Part shown: one piece after another, positions 14,434-25,100 of the stretch
How positions within the stretch are numbered: position 1 is the first letter of the stretch
How the letters are laid out: every line of letters starts with the position of its first letter
IMG/VR virus record: IMGVR_UViG_3300046002_006032
Coordinates: 1 to 38,942 of that record
DNA: 38,942 nt
Strand: one strand, 5' to 3'
Source: a virus
Program-made: the position numbers and the translations under genes
Notes under the pieces: generated by a model
The model's input: only the letters and a program-made list of their open reading frames with translations
What the model was told of the DNA's origin: nothing
Database searches by the model: none

Positions 14434-15233
14434 AATTTCCGTATTTTTTTACTAGACAAGAAGAAGTGGTAGTAGACTGCTTTACTCATCTTGCACATGC
14501 CTACGACTACGCTAAAATTGACTGGGCTATGAAGTATGCTCCGGATTGGTGGAGACAGTTGCCATCAAAAGTGCCAGACTCTGATCCCCCTTTGGTAACC
14601 ATAAAACATTGTAACGCAATTATAGAATACTATAAAAAAGGCATAGCTATTCCTTCATGGTTTGAAATGAATATGATGGTAAATCCCATAGGATCTGAAA
14701 AAGAGTGGGAATGGGTGAGTTCTAACGGGGACGTTTCTACTCCTACTAATCATCCAGGTGTGCAATTTCCTGGCTTTGCTGGCCAGCATGGTCATAATAT
14801 AAAACTTATTTCTCCCTGGGCAATTAAAACTAAAAAAGACATGAATTTTACTTGGACTGAACCGTTATGGAATATGCAAGACACCCATGGAGTTATATCA
14901 GTATTGCCTGGCTTAGTGAACTACAAATATACCCATGCCACTGAAATTAACCTATTTGTAAAACAGACCAAAGAATTGCAAACTTGCACCATACTGCCGT
15001 TGACTCCACTGGCTATTATGCACCCTATGACTGAAAAGAAGATCAAACTTGTGCATCATTTGGTCACTCAGTCCGAATATCAACGAGTATTTGGCATTGA
15101 TAAATTTGTGATGAAAAGAGATGAATATCGTGATTCTACTCAACTTTATAATAACAAAAAAAGACTGCATGAAAAAATAGAACAACAAGCACTTGGTTGT
15201 CCTTTTCATCAAGGAGCTTCAAATGGAAAATAA
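14430..15233 (+). CDS. Unknown protein, DUF6065-like, paralogue of 7518-8246
   Basis: A 267-aa soluble protein of unknown activity. Characteristic stretches: IKHCNAIIEYYKKGIAIPSWFE near residue 55, ISPWAIKTKKDMNFTW near 130, SVLPGLVNYKYTHATEINLF near 155, and ILPLTPLAIMHPM near 190. The C-terminus carries LGCPFHQGAS. The same skeleton in 7518-8246 shows that each arm of the island has one copy. Repeated pairing with 2OG oxygenases argues for a common pathway, perhaps a substrate carrier, partner or another enzyme. Start ATG overlaps the preceding stop; the following gene begins 11 nt before its end. Confidence 0.7.
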   Translation: MKFPYFFTRQEEVVVDCFTHLAHAYDYAKIDWAMKYAPDWWRQLPSKVPDSDPPLVTIKHCNAIIEYYKKGIAIPSWFEMNMMVNPIGSEKEWEWVSSNGDVSTPTNHPGVQFPGFAGQHGHNIKLISPWAIKTKKDMNFTWTEPLWNMQDTHGVISVLPGLVNYKYTHATEINLFVKQTKELQTCTILPLTPLAIMHPMTEKKIKLVHHLVTQSEYQRVFGIDKFVMKRDEYRDSTQLYNNKKRLHEKIEQQALGCPFHQGASNGK

Positions 15234-15900
15234 AGACTTTTTTGAAAAAAACAAATACTTAGTATTAAGATCCGCAATCTCCACGGAACTAAGAGATTTT
15301 GTCACTCAATATGCTCTGTTTGATGAAATGCAAGATTTCACTCCGGAAAAAGCCTTAATGGGCGACGGAGCTCAGTGTGCTGAAGCTCATTCAAAATACT
15401 GTGATCCTGCAATGGAAAGCATGTTGTTGCATCTGCAACCTGTGCTAGAACAAGCAGTGGGTTTTTCTCTGTTTCCAACTTATTGCTATTATAGAGTTTA
15501 TAGAAACGGTGACACACTTACTCCCCATGTAGATAGGCCTAGTTGTGAAATTTCTGCAACTCTGTGTTTCAATTTCAATTACGATGCTGACAAAGTTTGG
15601 TCAATATATATGGATGGTAATCGAGTGGATCTACTACCCGGTGACCTAGCAATTTATCGAGGATGTGATGTGCCTCATTGGCGCGAACCTTTCGACAAAG
15701 GTCAAGATGCTTGGCAAGTGCAGGCTTTCTTTCATTATGTAGATGCTCATGGACCAAATGCAGAATGGAAATGGGACAAACGTGATTCTTTGGGCATGCT
15801 AGGCACCGTCCCTAGTCTAGAACTTCTAAAAGAATATAAAACATCTACTAAACCCGGTGATGCTGTGGCTGAGAAATCCTATATCCAATACACCAAATGA
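15223..15900 (+). CDS. 2OG/Fe(II) oxygenase-like protein (HxD type)
   Basis: A 225-aa protein. ATG at 15223 is chosen over an upstream start at 15193 because AAGGAGC lies 6 nt before it and the upstream start would extend further into the previous gene. YRVYRNGDTLTPHVDRPSCE supplies H102 and D104; LLPGDLAIYRGCDVPHWREP supplies distal H152. The usual basic 2OG contact about 10 residues later is not obvious (DAWQVQAFF), so cosubstrate binding is less certain. FNFNYDADKVWSIYMDG is the central strand. Similar proteins are common in marine phages. It overlaps the next gene by ATGA. Confidence 0.82.
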   Translation: MENKDFFEKNKYLVLRSAISTELRDFVTQYALFDEMQDFTPEKALMGDGAQCAEAHSKYCDPAMESMLLHLQPVLEQAVGFSLFPTYCYYRVYRNGDTLTPHVDRPSCEISATLCFNFNYDADKVWSIYMDGNRVDLLPGDLAIYRGCDVPHWREPFDKGQDAWQVQAFFHYVDAHGPNAEWKWDKRDSLGMLGTVPSLELLKEYKTSTKPGDAVAEKSYIQYTK

Positions 15901-16496
15901 TAGACGGTTGGTTCCCCACACTGATCTACAATGATACATTAAATTTTCAACATAGACAGTATCTTGTAAACAAGGCCAAGACCATATATTTTCAGACTCA
16001 AGGTCATACTGTTACCAAGTGGGCCTGTGATACCTACAATACTGTGGGATTTTATGATTATAGATCTGATCAAGACACTATAGTTATATCCTTGATTGAG
16101 CTGCTTCGAAACAAGGTACACGAATTTGGTAAAAACTACGGTATTAATCTTCCCATCGAAACTCTTTACTGCAAAGACTTTTGGTTTAATCTTGCAGAAC
16201 CGGGAGCCTATCAAGAATATCATCAACACACACGATCTCATTTCAGTGTTAGTTACTATCTGTCTGTGTTAGAAAATTGTGGAAAAATTCGGTTTAGAAG
16301 CATAGAAGCCATGACTGACATGTATACTCTTCCGGTAGAAGGCAATCTTGAAAATTTTGCTAGCAGGAAAACCTGTACGTATGAACCAGTAGACGATTTG
16401 CTTTTGATATTTAGATCTAATGTTCCACACATGGTGGAAAAAAATTACAGTAAAGAGCTTAGGATTAGCATTAGCGCAAACTTTGAATATGCCTAG
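15897..16496 (+). CDS. 2OG/Fe(II) oxygenase, HxH subtype
   Basis: A 199-aa protein starting MIDGWFPTLIYND, the entry strand of the 2OG-FeII_Oxy_5-like group. Metal motif EYHQHTRSHFSVSYYLS with H109 and H111; distal H178 in LLIFRSNVPHMVEKN; R189 in ELRISISANFEYA. The FWFNLAEPGAYQEYHQH lead-in is typical. Last gene of the plus-strand operon; its start overlaps the preceding stop (ATGA), and it converges with 16505-16933 across 8 nt without a visible terminator hairpin. Confidence 0.83.
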   Translation: MIDGWFPTLIYNDTLNFQHRQYLVNKAKTIYFQTQGHTVTKWACDTYNTVGFYDYRSDQDTIVISLIELLRNKVHEFGKNYGINLPIETLYCKDFWFNLAEPGAYQEYHQHTRSHFSVSYYLSVLENCGKIRFRSIEAMTDMYTLPVEGNLENFASRKTCTYEPVDDLLLIFRSNVPHMVEKNYSKELRISISANFEYA

Positions 16497-16504
16497 TTCC
16501 GGAA

Positions 16505-16933
16505 TTAATCAGACAATGTGACATTGCCTTGCTGTTTGGCTCCACCAGGTTGATGCAACCACAGATCTTTATCGTCTACCCAGGTTTCTTTTACAGCAAC
16601 TATCATTCCTACTTCTTTGGCTCTGCGATATGCAGCCTGCATGGAACCTGGGCCGTAAAAACATTCAATATTGCCAGGTTTTGCCTGTATCCATTTTCCT
16701 GTGACAATATAAAATTCAGCATAGGGCAGATATGCAGCATATAACCCTATGCCTCCGGTTTTGTAGCAAATCTGTTCCCAGATTTCCACATCCTCGATCC
16801 TCATTTCTCTATCATATTTCCAATCCACAGTTGGTGGCGCATAAGGAACATCATGATCCATCCAATTCTCATTGAACAATTCATCTTCCCAAGGCGCTGT
16901 GAATATGTCTCGATTGGTTTTAAAAATTGCCAT
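16505..16933 (-). CDS. Unknown conserved phage protein, paralogue of 12722-13066
   Basis: A 142-aa protein; the C-terminal two-thirds (VEIWEQICYKTGGIGLYAAY, AEFYIVTGKW, CFYGPGSMQAAYRRAKEVG, KETWVDDKD) match the 114-aa protein at 12722. An N-terminal acidic/aromatic segment of about 45 residues is specific to this copy. No catalytic motif, signal peptide or membrane segment is seen. Its ATG overlaps the stop of the glycine-rich adhesin gene (TAATG), so it is the last cistron of the fibre operon. With its paralogue it brackets the plus-strand oxygenase arm in the same orientation. Confidence 0.75.
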   Translation of the reverse strand: MAIFKTNRDIFTAPWEDELFNENWMDHDVPYAPPTVDWKYDREMRIEDVEIWEQICYKTGGIGLYAAYLPYAEFYIVTGKWIQAKPGNIECFYGPGSMQAAYRRAKEVGMIVAVKETWVDDKDLWLHQPGGAKQQGNVTLSD

Positions 16934-17877
16934 TAGTTAGGATACCTTACTACCACTAGGCCGCTGGCACCGTATCCCGAACCTGCACCCCAGCCAATGT
17001 TTGGAGCCCAGTATGAGCCTGCGCCGCCGCCTGATCCGGAATTAGCTGTATAGGCATGAGTTACTCCCCATCCTCCGCGAGGATCTTGACTGTATGAATA
17101 GTAGCTGTAGCCCCAATTTGGAGTAGATCCGTGACCTCTACCGCCACCGCTGGCTCCATCTCCACCTGGTTCTGAGCTGTTACCACCACCACCACCACCA
17201 CCTGCTCGAGCTAATGCAGAGCCAGTGATTGAGCTGCTGGTACCAAGTCCACCTTGATGATTCTGACCGGCTTGACTGGACCCACCACCGCCACCGCCCG
17301 ACCAAGTATATGTGTATGGACTACCTGGAAACCCTTGACCCGGTTGGCTCGAACCGGCGCCGTAGCCGTAGGCTGCTCCGCCACCACTTCCACCGTATTG
17401 GCCGGCTGAGCCATGATAATAGCCGCCGTAACCTCCATAGATGCCCTGTATAGGTCCAAGATTACTAGAAGCGCCATTTGCACCGCCATTGTAAGGTTGA
17501 GGTCCACCACCTGTGCCAACTGTAACTGGCGTCGTGCCTGTTGTCAGGGGTGTGGTGCCTGATAGGTATCCTCCGGCACCGCCGCCACCATTGCCGTTGG
17601 TGCTGTATCCCTGGCCGCCGCTGCCGCCACCGCCAATAACTAGATACTCCACAGTTATACCAGCGGCGGTATTCACCAAATTCATTGCTGAATTTTTGTA
17701 TTGGTCTTTGACTTTGACATTTAGCTGATGATCTCCCACGGTGGTAAACATGTGAATGGTATAGCCGCCAGCAGTGTATACTTTATCACCGCCAGTGATT
17801 TCATAGATAGATTCCGAAATTGCTTTTTCGGGCTGTTGAATATTTGATTGACTTCTTATTGTGCTGATAAAAGGCAT
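16933..17877 (-). CDS. Glycine-rich tail-fibre tip/adhesin-like protein
   Basis: A 314-aa protein. It starts with a short segment, then AGGYTIHMFTTVGDHQLNV, a strand-rich cap, VEYLVIGGGGSGGQ, and then about 200 residues dominated by Gly with Ser, Tyr and Asn (runs such as GGGGGGSS and GGGGGGGN), ending GASGLVVVRYPN. This cap/glycine-run/LVVVRYP layout is the glycine-rich domain common in aquatic phages. T-even gp38 adhesins also use polyglycine-II-type glycine-rich motifs to bind receptors, so receptor binding is a reasonable inference. An AGGAG site precedes ATG 17877. Gly-rich repeats of this sort change quickly by recombination. Confidence 0.8.
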   Translation of the reverse strand: MPFISTIRSQSNIQQPEKAISESIYEITGGDKVYTAGGYTIHMFTTVGDHQLNVKVKDQYKNSAMNLVNTAAGITVEYLVIGGGGSGGQGYSTNGNGGGGAGGYLSGTTPLTTGTTPVTVGTGGGPQPYNGGANGASSNLGPIQGIYGGYGGYYHGSAGQYGGSGGGAAYGYGAGSSQPGQGFPGSPYTYTWSGGGGGGSSQAGQNHQGGLGTSSSITGSALARAGGGGGGGNSSEPGGDGASGGGRGHGSTPNWGYSYYSYSQDPRGGWGVTHAYTANSGSGGGAGSYWAPNIGWGAGSGYGASGLVVVRYPN

Positions 17878-17892
17878 ATATTTCTCCTATGC

Positions 17893-18795
17893 TTACGATA
17901 TAATAAAACTTTGGGCACCAGTTGATGTAAACTGATGAAGTTTATATCCGGCGGGTGTTGTGACTGTACCACCAGTGGCGCTAACGGAACCAGTGACCAA
18001 GGTGTGAACTACCAACCAGGTGTCTGTGCTGCGTTTTCTACAAAATAATTGTTCGTTAGCATTCATAGCCCCAGTACCAGTATTTCCTGTGAGTGTGACT
18101 CCAGCACCTGCTGTGAGAGCTACACTACCCGTGTTGATTCTAGCTATGCTGATCACTGTGCCTATGGGATACGCCACACTGCTATTGGGAGGTATGGTTA
18201 TAGTTGCTGAGCTGGTGTTGTTCATGGTAACAACTTTTCCAGCGTCTTCTAATACACAGGTATAACTGCTTGTCTGCACATTTTCTACTTGGAGACTTGT
18301 AGCCAGTCCTGCTACTCTTAACTCAGTGACACTTAATGTTCCTGTGCTGGGCTGGAAAGTCAATTTTGAAGAACTACGTCTCACTGAGGTGATAGTAGTA
18401 TCTGTAGTAGATGTAGTCAACGTCACAAAGTGAGATGCAGCATCAGAGGTATTATCCGTTAAAGATAATCCGGCAGTGGCCCAACTTAACACACCTGATC
18501 CATTAGTTGATAACAACTGTGTGTTTGTGCCGTCTGTACCGGGCAGTGTCCAGGTTACATTTGATGAGACTGTAGCTGGGCCTTGAAACGCCACCCAGTT
18601 TGAACTATCTGAATCTGCAAATCGAAGATCCCCCTGAGCCTGTAGCTGTGCATCACCAGCTATTTTAAATATGCCAGTGCCGGCAGGATCTATGGTAATG
18701 TCCAGATCGTCAGCAGCAGTTAGGGTGGTGTTATCTATATTAAAACCACCAACTCCTGAGCCGCCTGCTGTTCCTGCTGTATGTTTTCTACCCAT
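17893..18795 (-). CDS. Fibre-like virion protein ending in a partial glycine-rich-domain cap
   Basis: A 300-aa, Thr/Ser/Gly-rich protein with fibre-type repeats: FNIDNTTLTAADDLDITIDP, TGIFKIAGDAQLQAQGDLRF and the strand VQTSSYTCVLEDAGKVVTMNN typical of phage structural proteins. Its last residues, PAGYKLHQFTSTGAQSFIIS, correspond to the start of the glycine-rich domain (compare AGGYTIHMFTTVG in the next gene), but the gene stops there. It starts MGRKHTAGTAGG with AGGAG upstream. It lies between the 106-aa protein and the glycine-rich protein in a close operon (13 and 15 nt gaps). Confidence 0.8.
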   Translation of the reverse strand: MGRKHTAGTAGGSGVGGFNIDNTTLTAADDLDITIDPAGTGIFKIAGDAQLQAQGDLRFADSDSSNWVAFQGPATVSSNVTWTLPGTDGTNTQLLSTNGSGVLSWATAGLSLTDNTSDAASHFVTLTTSTTDTTITSVRRSSSKLTFQPSTGTLSVTELRVAGLATSLQVENVQTSSYTCVLEDAGKVVTMNNTSSATITIPPNSSVAYPIGTVISIARINTGSVALTAGAGVTLTGNTGTGAMNANEQLFCRKRSTDTWLVVHTLVTGSVSATGGTVTTPAGYKLHQFTSTGAQSFIIS

Positions 18796-18808
18796 GGTAT
18801 TCTCCTAG

Positions 18809-19129
18809 TTAGGCCGTTGCAGTTTCAATGCCATAGACCACTGCATTGACACCAGTAGCACTGGAACGAACTACCAGTAATTTTGCTGCATCCATAACAA
18901 TACCGGTGCGTTCTAACACACCTTTAGGAGATAGACTCACGTCATATTCCAGCCATTCAGCGTCAGTGGGTGACGCAGAACTTGCTAGTGCTATTCGTAT
19001 CAGTGCTGCACTTGCACCACGATTTACCACACTGACTGTTGCCACTGTGAATGTTGTAGCAGGCACTGTATACAGTGTTGTCAGCGTGACTGCTGATAAA
19101 TCTGCGGTTCCTAATCTTCCTGTTGCCAT
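18809..19129 (-). CDS. Small beta-rich virion-associated protein
   Basis: A 106-aa protein (MATGRLGTADLSAVTLTTLY, TFTVATVSVVNRGASAALIRIALA, LEYDVSLSPKGVLERTGIVM, LLVVRSSATGVNAVVYGIE). It is a single compact beta-sandwich with no catalytic motif. The sequence of strands resembles 33035-33367 and 36377-36778, so these are probably three variants of one small fibre-associated domain. The transcript predicted from the late motif at 19150-19157 starts with AUGGAGAAAUAA, a three-codon frame whose GGAG is the ribosome site for this gene. Confidence 0.72.
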   Translation of the reverse strand: MATGRLGTADLSAVTLTTLYTVPATTFTVATVSVVNRGASAALIRIALASSASPTDAEWLEYDVSLSPKGVLERTGIVMDAAKLLVVRSSATGVNAVVYGIETATA

Positions 19130-19149
19130 AATTTATTTCTCCATGTATA

Positions 19150-19157
19150 TATTTAGT
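19150..19157 (-). promoter_or_regulatory. Putative late promoter (ACTAAATA) overlapping the stop of the giant fibre gene
   Basis: The TAA stop of the 2614-aa gene is part of this ACTAAATA motif. Predicted start 19144 gives a 15-nt leader for 18809-19129. Confidence 0.55.
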
Positions 19158-22100
19158 TCAAAAAGTAGTTGAATGCCAGGGGAACTCCGGTAACTCCGCC
19201 TCTGAATTCAAAATTAGCATTTATTTTAATTGGGCCGCCAGTAGTAGTAGTTATAATGTTAGAACTAATAAACACACTACCTGCTGTGATAGAGTTCACG
19301 TTCAAACTTGCACCACCACCTCCAATTTGGCCCGCAATATAAGCTTTGATTGCTCGCTGTGTGGGCACAATATTATCCGAATCTGCTGTAAAGAATGGAT
19401 CTGTTGAAAATTCAGTGATTGTAGCTGAACCGCCGCCTAGTGTTACGTTGCCCAAGTTAAGTTCTTGCAGTCCGCTAATGTTAAATGCATCTGCATTCAG
19501 TGTAGCAATACCAGTGCTTTGCTCGATAGCAAACAGATCACCAACACGGAAGTTACCGTCTTGGTCTGTGGAGGTAAAGAACACTCGACCTCCTCCGTTG
19601 TCCACAGCTTCGTTGGCAGGAATAGCAGGTTGATTAGGCGCACCGGGATAATTAGTGTCAATGAAACTGCCTGTGCCTATGTCCAAGAAATCGTGTCCAG
19701 TTAATCTAACCTGACTGTATCTAATCCTAGTTTCAACACTAACTCCGTCTGCCGGAGCTTCTGATCTTGTCAGTTGTGGGCTAATTTGGAAGAATGCTGT
19801 GTAAGCACCCTCGTTTTCACCCAAGAATGTGATCACGTTGACCAACTTAAAAGTTCTGTCAGGTAGATGACTGAACACCACGTTGGCTCCGGGCACTGGT
19901 TGAATGCTGATTCTTCTCAGCGCCACAAACGAACCAGGTTGGAATAGGTTGGAATAACCATCACCTATGTCTACTTCACCGCTACCTGTGACATAACCCG
20001 ATCCTCTGTTAACAAAACTAGGATTAGCTAACACACCGCTGCCGGTTCTCACGGTCACGGGGGATTCAAATGTGTTATTAGGATCAGTGAATGTAATTGT
20101 TGGCGCCGAGGCATATCCCGATCCAGGCTCTGTGATATTAACCTGGAACAGTTTGTCAGCAGCCACTTTAGCACGACCTCTAGCAGTGGCTCCGGTTCTA
20201 ATATAAGTGGCCACTGTGCCTGTGCTGCCACCTACACCTACAAACAGGCCGTAGCGATTTCTATTACCAAAAGTGATTGCTGAGAAACCGCTAGCTGCCG
20301 TAGAAGTAGTTCTAGTGGTCCATGTTACTCCGTCTGGCGATGTTGCTGCTGCTGTAGTTGTGCTCACGGCAAGGAATACTCCCTGACCGTATGTAACTTT
20401 GGTCCACGATGCTGTAGCTGGTAATGTGCTAGATGACCAAGTTATACCGTCTAAACTATAGGCAGCAACAGTGCCGCTGGTGCTCGAAATAGCAACAAAT
20501 CTGTTGTTACCATAGGCGATACTGTTCCAGTTTGACGAACTCGGCAATGTGCCTGCAGTCCATGTTCCTGTAACTGTGGTTGATGTGGCATGATTGGTAA
20601 CATTAGTGCCGCTCTTAATTGCAACAAATCTATTTTTACCGTAGGCTATGGCTGTGAATCCAGTCGTGGTCAATGTGCCTGTCTGATCCCATGTTTCGCC
20701 GTCATTGCTGATTCTCACTGTGGTTACATCGCTGCTGACTGCCACAAATTTCTGTGCACCGAAGGCCACATCGACCCATACCGCAGAAGTCTGCATGCTG
20801 GTTGCTGACCAGGTAATACCGTCACTACTGTATGCTCCGGTAGTATTTGCACTTGTGCCTGCTACTGCTACGAATTTGCTGACCTTGCCCACTGTGGAAT
20901 TGTCGTCAAACAGACCGGCGGCCATTGCAGACCAGTTCGCTCCGCTTGGCATCAAGCTAGTTTGTGAAGTCCAATTAACGCCATCTTCTGATGTTGCACC
21001 AGCGGTAACTCCATTGCGTAGAGCTACATATCTGCCACCTATGCCGTAACCTGAGTGATCAAAATCTAAGATAGCACCTGTGGTAGAATTCACTGCGGTA
21101 ATAGTAATTATTAAATCGTTGGCAGGAGTTGTGCCGCCTAGACTATTACCTAAAATTGTTATGGTTTCTAGTCTGGTATATCCTGTGCCTGCGCTCTGTG
21201 TTGATGGTGTATATTTCCATCCATTGCGTATCACGGTGAATGTGGCTCCTACTCCTGTGCCTGTATATGTGCCTGTGACTGTAGTATACACCGCAGCAGT
21301 TTCGCCATATTTCACTGCTGTCCAGGCTCCGCTGGTTGGCAGAGTGGCAGCTGTGCTGGTGTATCCAGGCGCTGAGAACGTTACTCTAGGTTCAATGATA
21401 TATGTCGAAGAAGCATCTGGAGATATAATTGCTGTGCCTGCTACTAAATGATCAAAACCTGCTGTACCGTCGGATTCTTTGATCAGCCCAGCTACTTTTG
21501 TACCTGAATTATATGTGGTGATAATACCAAACTGACCAACACCTGCGCCACCTGTGAGCACTATCTTCATGCCTATGTAAGCAGAACTAGATTCGCCGTC
21601 TGTGGCAGCTATGGTTACAGAAGTCAATGTTCCACCTTGGGCAGTGTTGGAGTTTGTGATATAACCAAATCCGCCAAGATTTCCCTCAGCCTCAGGAGCA
21701 TTAGTGCTGTCGTCAATTAGGTCTAACATTCGAACTTCAAACACAGCGTCATCACGGAATTCATCTGCTTCGACTATAGCTCCGGAGCCGCCGCCGGTGA
21801 GTGTATAAGTGACTTCTGTATAGTCAATACCTGCATTTGTGAATTCTAATTGCACCAATGCTGATCCGTCAGTGATAACACGATCGATCTCTGCGTCAAA
21901 TTGCAGTCTATTATCAACTATGGCTGTGCCGGCAGTTTCAGAGTTGTCAACCCCTTCTGCTACAGAACCAAAATCTCCGTATGAATTGTTGCCGTTTGTT
22001 CCGCGGATACGTCCGCCATTTTCAGCCAAATATCCAATGTGAGCATAGTAAGTAAACACTGAAACAAGTTCAGCACGACCGTTGTTAGTAATCCAAGCAC

Positions 22101-25100
22101 CGATACCATCTGATATTACCTGGGTGAAGTCGTTGCTAACTATAGAATCATTACCACCGTTGTGCAGTGAGCCATCAATCTTTTGACCTACAGCCGCTGT
22201 GCCCAATGTGGTCAACCCCTGCACATATGGTGAACGTGTTATAATCCATGTACGATAATCCTCTGGCCCCCATCCTGGATCCAACGAAGCATATGCTCCT
22301 GCACTTACTCTAGAAGTACCGAATTCATTTTCTGCTAACAGATCACCAGTAAGTCCTTCGAGTGTTTGATCTCTTAGACCTGTGGCATCCCTGAGATAAT
22401 ACATGTCTTCTTCTAAACTGCCTGTTACACTATTTGCATAGTATCTAGCTGCGTATCTAGATTTGTAGTTGCCTGGATATTTCAAATCATATTTTAGCGC
22501 ATCGATATAAGTGCCAACATCTCGCAGGCACGATGCACTATTGTAATACAATGCTACTGTCATAGATCCGGTGGCATTTGATGCAATATTAAATGCTGTG
22601 TTTGAATCTCTAGTTGTAGCAATTTTAAAAGTTGTTGAACTTACAACGTTTTGTATATAGTAGGTAGTGTCTGTGCTAATTCCGCCAAATGCAGTTCCTG
22701 TAAATCTTACTGCTGTATTACGTTTCATCCAGGAAGTGCTAGTGCAGGTAAACACATCTGTGGCTGCTGTGGCATTAGTTACTGTAGTTGTATATGTTGA
22801 ATCGATGTAAGCATCAATCTCTGCAACTATATAATCTCTATTTCTCTCTAATTGCAGCACAGCATAGTCAATCATTCTGTTGCCTGTGGCACAACGACTG
22901 CCTTCATTAGTGGCACCGTAAAGGATATCATCTACTAAGGTCATTAGTGTTTCAATACGAGCCTGTGCAGTTGCGTTACCGCCCACATTGGCCAGTGCTT
23001 CTGTTTTGGCATTAGTTAATGCGTCTCTAGTAATGGTTTTTTGATTACCTACAAATACCTCTGCTGCTGAAGCTCTTAGATATGAGTATGCTGCTTCTCT
23101 AGATTTGAAGTTGCTGTTGAACATAAAGTCAAACATCACAGCTTCTAGAATCAATCGAGTATCTCTAATACACTTGGTTTGTAGATATCGAATCTTAGGA
23201 GTAACACCATCAGTTTTGTATGCACTTGGGAATATCGCAGTAAAGGAAGTACCACCTGACGATAGGCAAGATACAGTAATACTTGTTATGTTAACAATGT
23301 CGCCTGCTGCTAATCCGTGTGTTGCAGTAGTCACTACCGCATATCCTGTAGAGTTATTATAGACAAAGTTACTAACTGCTAACTCTGTTCCATTGGATTT
23401 CGTTACTATTCCACCACTGACATAGGTGTGTGCGAGAGTATGCTTACCAACGTAGATTCTAAAATCTGTCGAGGTCAACGAAGTTTCGTCTACTACAAAG
23501 TCAGTGTGCCATGCTACTGCATTTAGATCATCTACAACATTTTGGACAATGGTTTCTTGTGCAGCGTCTAATGTCACCGCAGCAGCAATCAAAGCAGTTG
23601 TTGATGTCACGGCATTGGTAGCAGTAGGATAGTCTATAACTTCTACAGGTATGCTAATACCAGCACCGTTGGTAAATGTAGTTAACACTGCGCCGCCATA
23701 TGTAGCTGCCAGTTGGAATGTGTTAGTGTTTACTGTGCCTACTACCCAATATTTGACACCGTTGGTTAACCCGTTGCCAGTTTCTCTTGGAACAACTGCA
23801 TCTCCTACACTTAATCCATGACTGTTGCTGGTAAGTGTGTCTGTACCAGATATTGTAGTAACTGTGATCTGTGGTGTTGTGGCTTCTGTGCTATCACCTT
23901 GTATGATGTTAGTGATGATGTCTACCAATGCACCTACTGTAGCGTTAGCTGCTGCTCCACCCGTTAAATTAGTGCTGTCGGTCCATTGAGTAGCAGTGTT
24001 GCCTGTGGATTTTGTTACTGTGGTATTGGCAATGATCTGTTGCACAATAGTTTTTAGTCTACCGTAGGCAGCTGCCGTTGCGGCGATTTCTGTGCTGTCA
24101 ATTTGCAGTGCCGAGCTGTTATCTCCGTCAAAGTAGGCTGTGCCGGCTACTAGTGTAGCCCAGGTTCCGCCATAGGTCAAATCATAGCTCATAGCATCAA
24201 CAATAAATGCTACATCACGCTTGCATTTGGTTCTACTAAATTTTAATGTGCTATAATTTTCATTTAAGAACGCTGTGATTTCGTCTTTGATAAATTCTTT
24301 GTTTTCAATCAGCAGCGTTCTTGCATCACCAAATCCTGATAAGAATGAACTATTATATCCTGTAGGATCTGCGGAACTCACCATGAATGTGGAACTGATC
24401 TTGAAATCAATTTGATGCTGCATGACTCTGACCAATTGTGCTGCATCTGCTGCTTCTTCGGTGCTGGCATATGGAAATGACGCACTTTGAATTGCAGTGT
24501 TACCTGAGCTTTCTGTAACGTTGGCTCCTCGAACAATTTGGTCAACCACTGTTTGCAGTCTAGTCAATGCTCCTATGCTGTAGCCTGCATCGGATCTGTT
24601 GGTCAGGCTACCTGCAGGACCTGCGTTGGTTGAGCGTAATTCGTCACCTTGTATACAGGTCTGTTCTGGCACAATAATAGGTAATGTTTCTCTATACTGT
24701 CCGGTAGCCACTTGGATCAAATTACTAGGACTACGTCTTGCCGGCACACTAGCTATGGCGGCTGCTATCTGAGGTGCTGTAACCGCTGCTGCTCTAGCTG
24801 TGATAGCATTTGTGATCAGTGTAACACTTGCTGTCACATTAGCCAATGCTCCAGATTCTGCTGTGAGATCGCTGTTGAAATATTGAGCTACTGTGGCAGT
24901 AGAGTTGTCGCCGTTCAGTGTCTGATAATTTATTGTTGGAGCTGTCTGTGCTAAAACATTTCCAACAACTGTGAGCATGTAGTTGTAGGCAGCAACGGAT
25001 TCGTCTGATTCAATTGCTAAGCCTGGATATGCTTCTGTTTCGCCTTCGCTGAGTCCGCCGATTAGAGAATTAGCAACTCCGCGTGATTTAATATTACCAC

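Noticed and set aside
15193-15222. Upstream start for the 15223 oxygenase
   Set aside because: ATG 15223 has AAGGAGC before it; the longer form would only add residues overlapping the previous gene.
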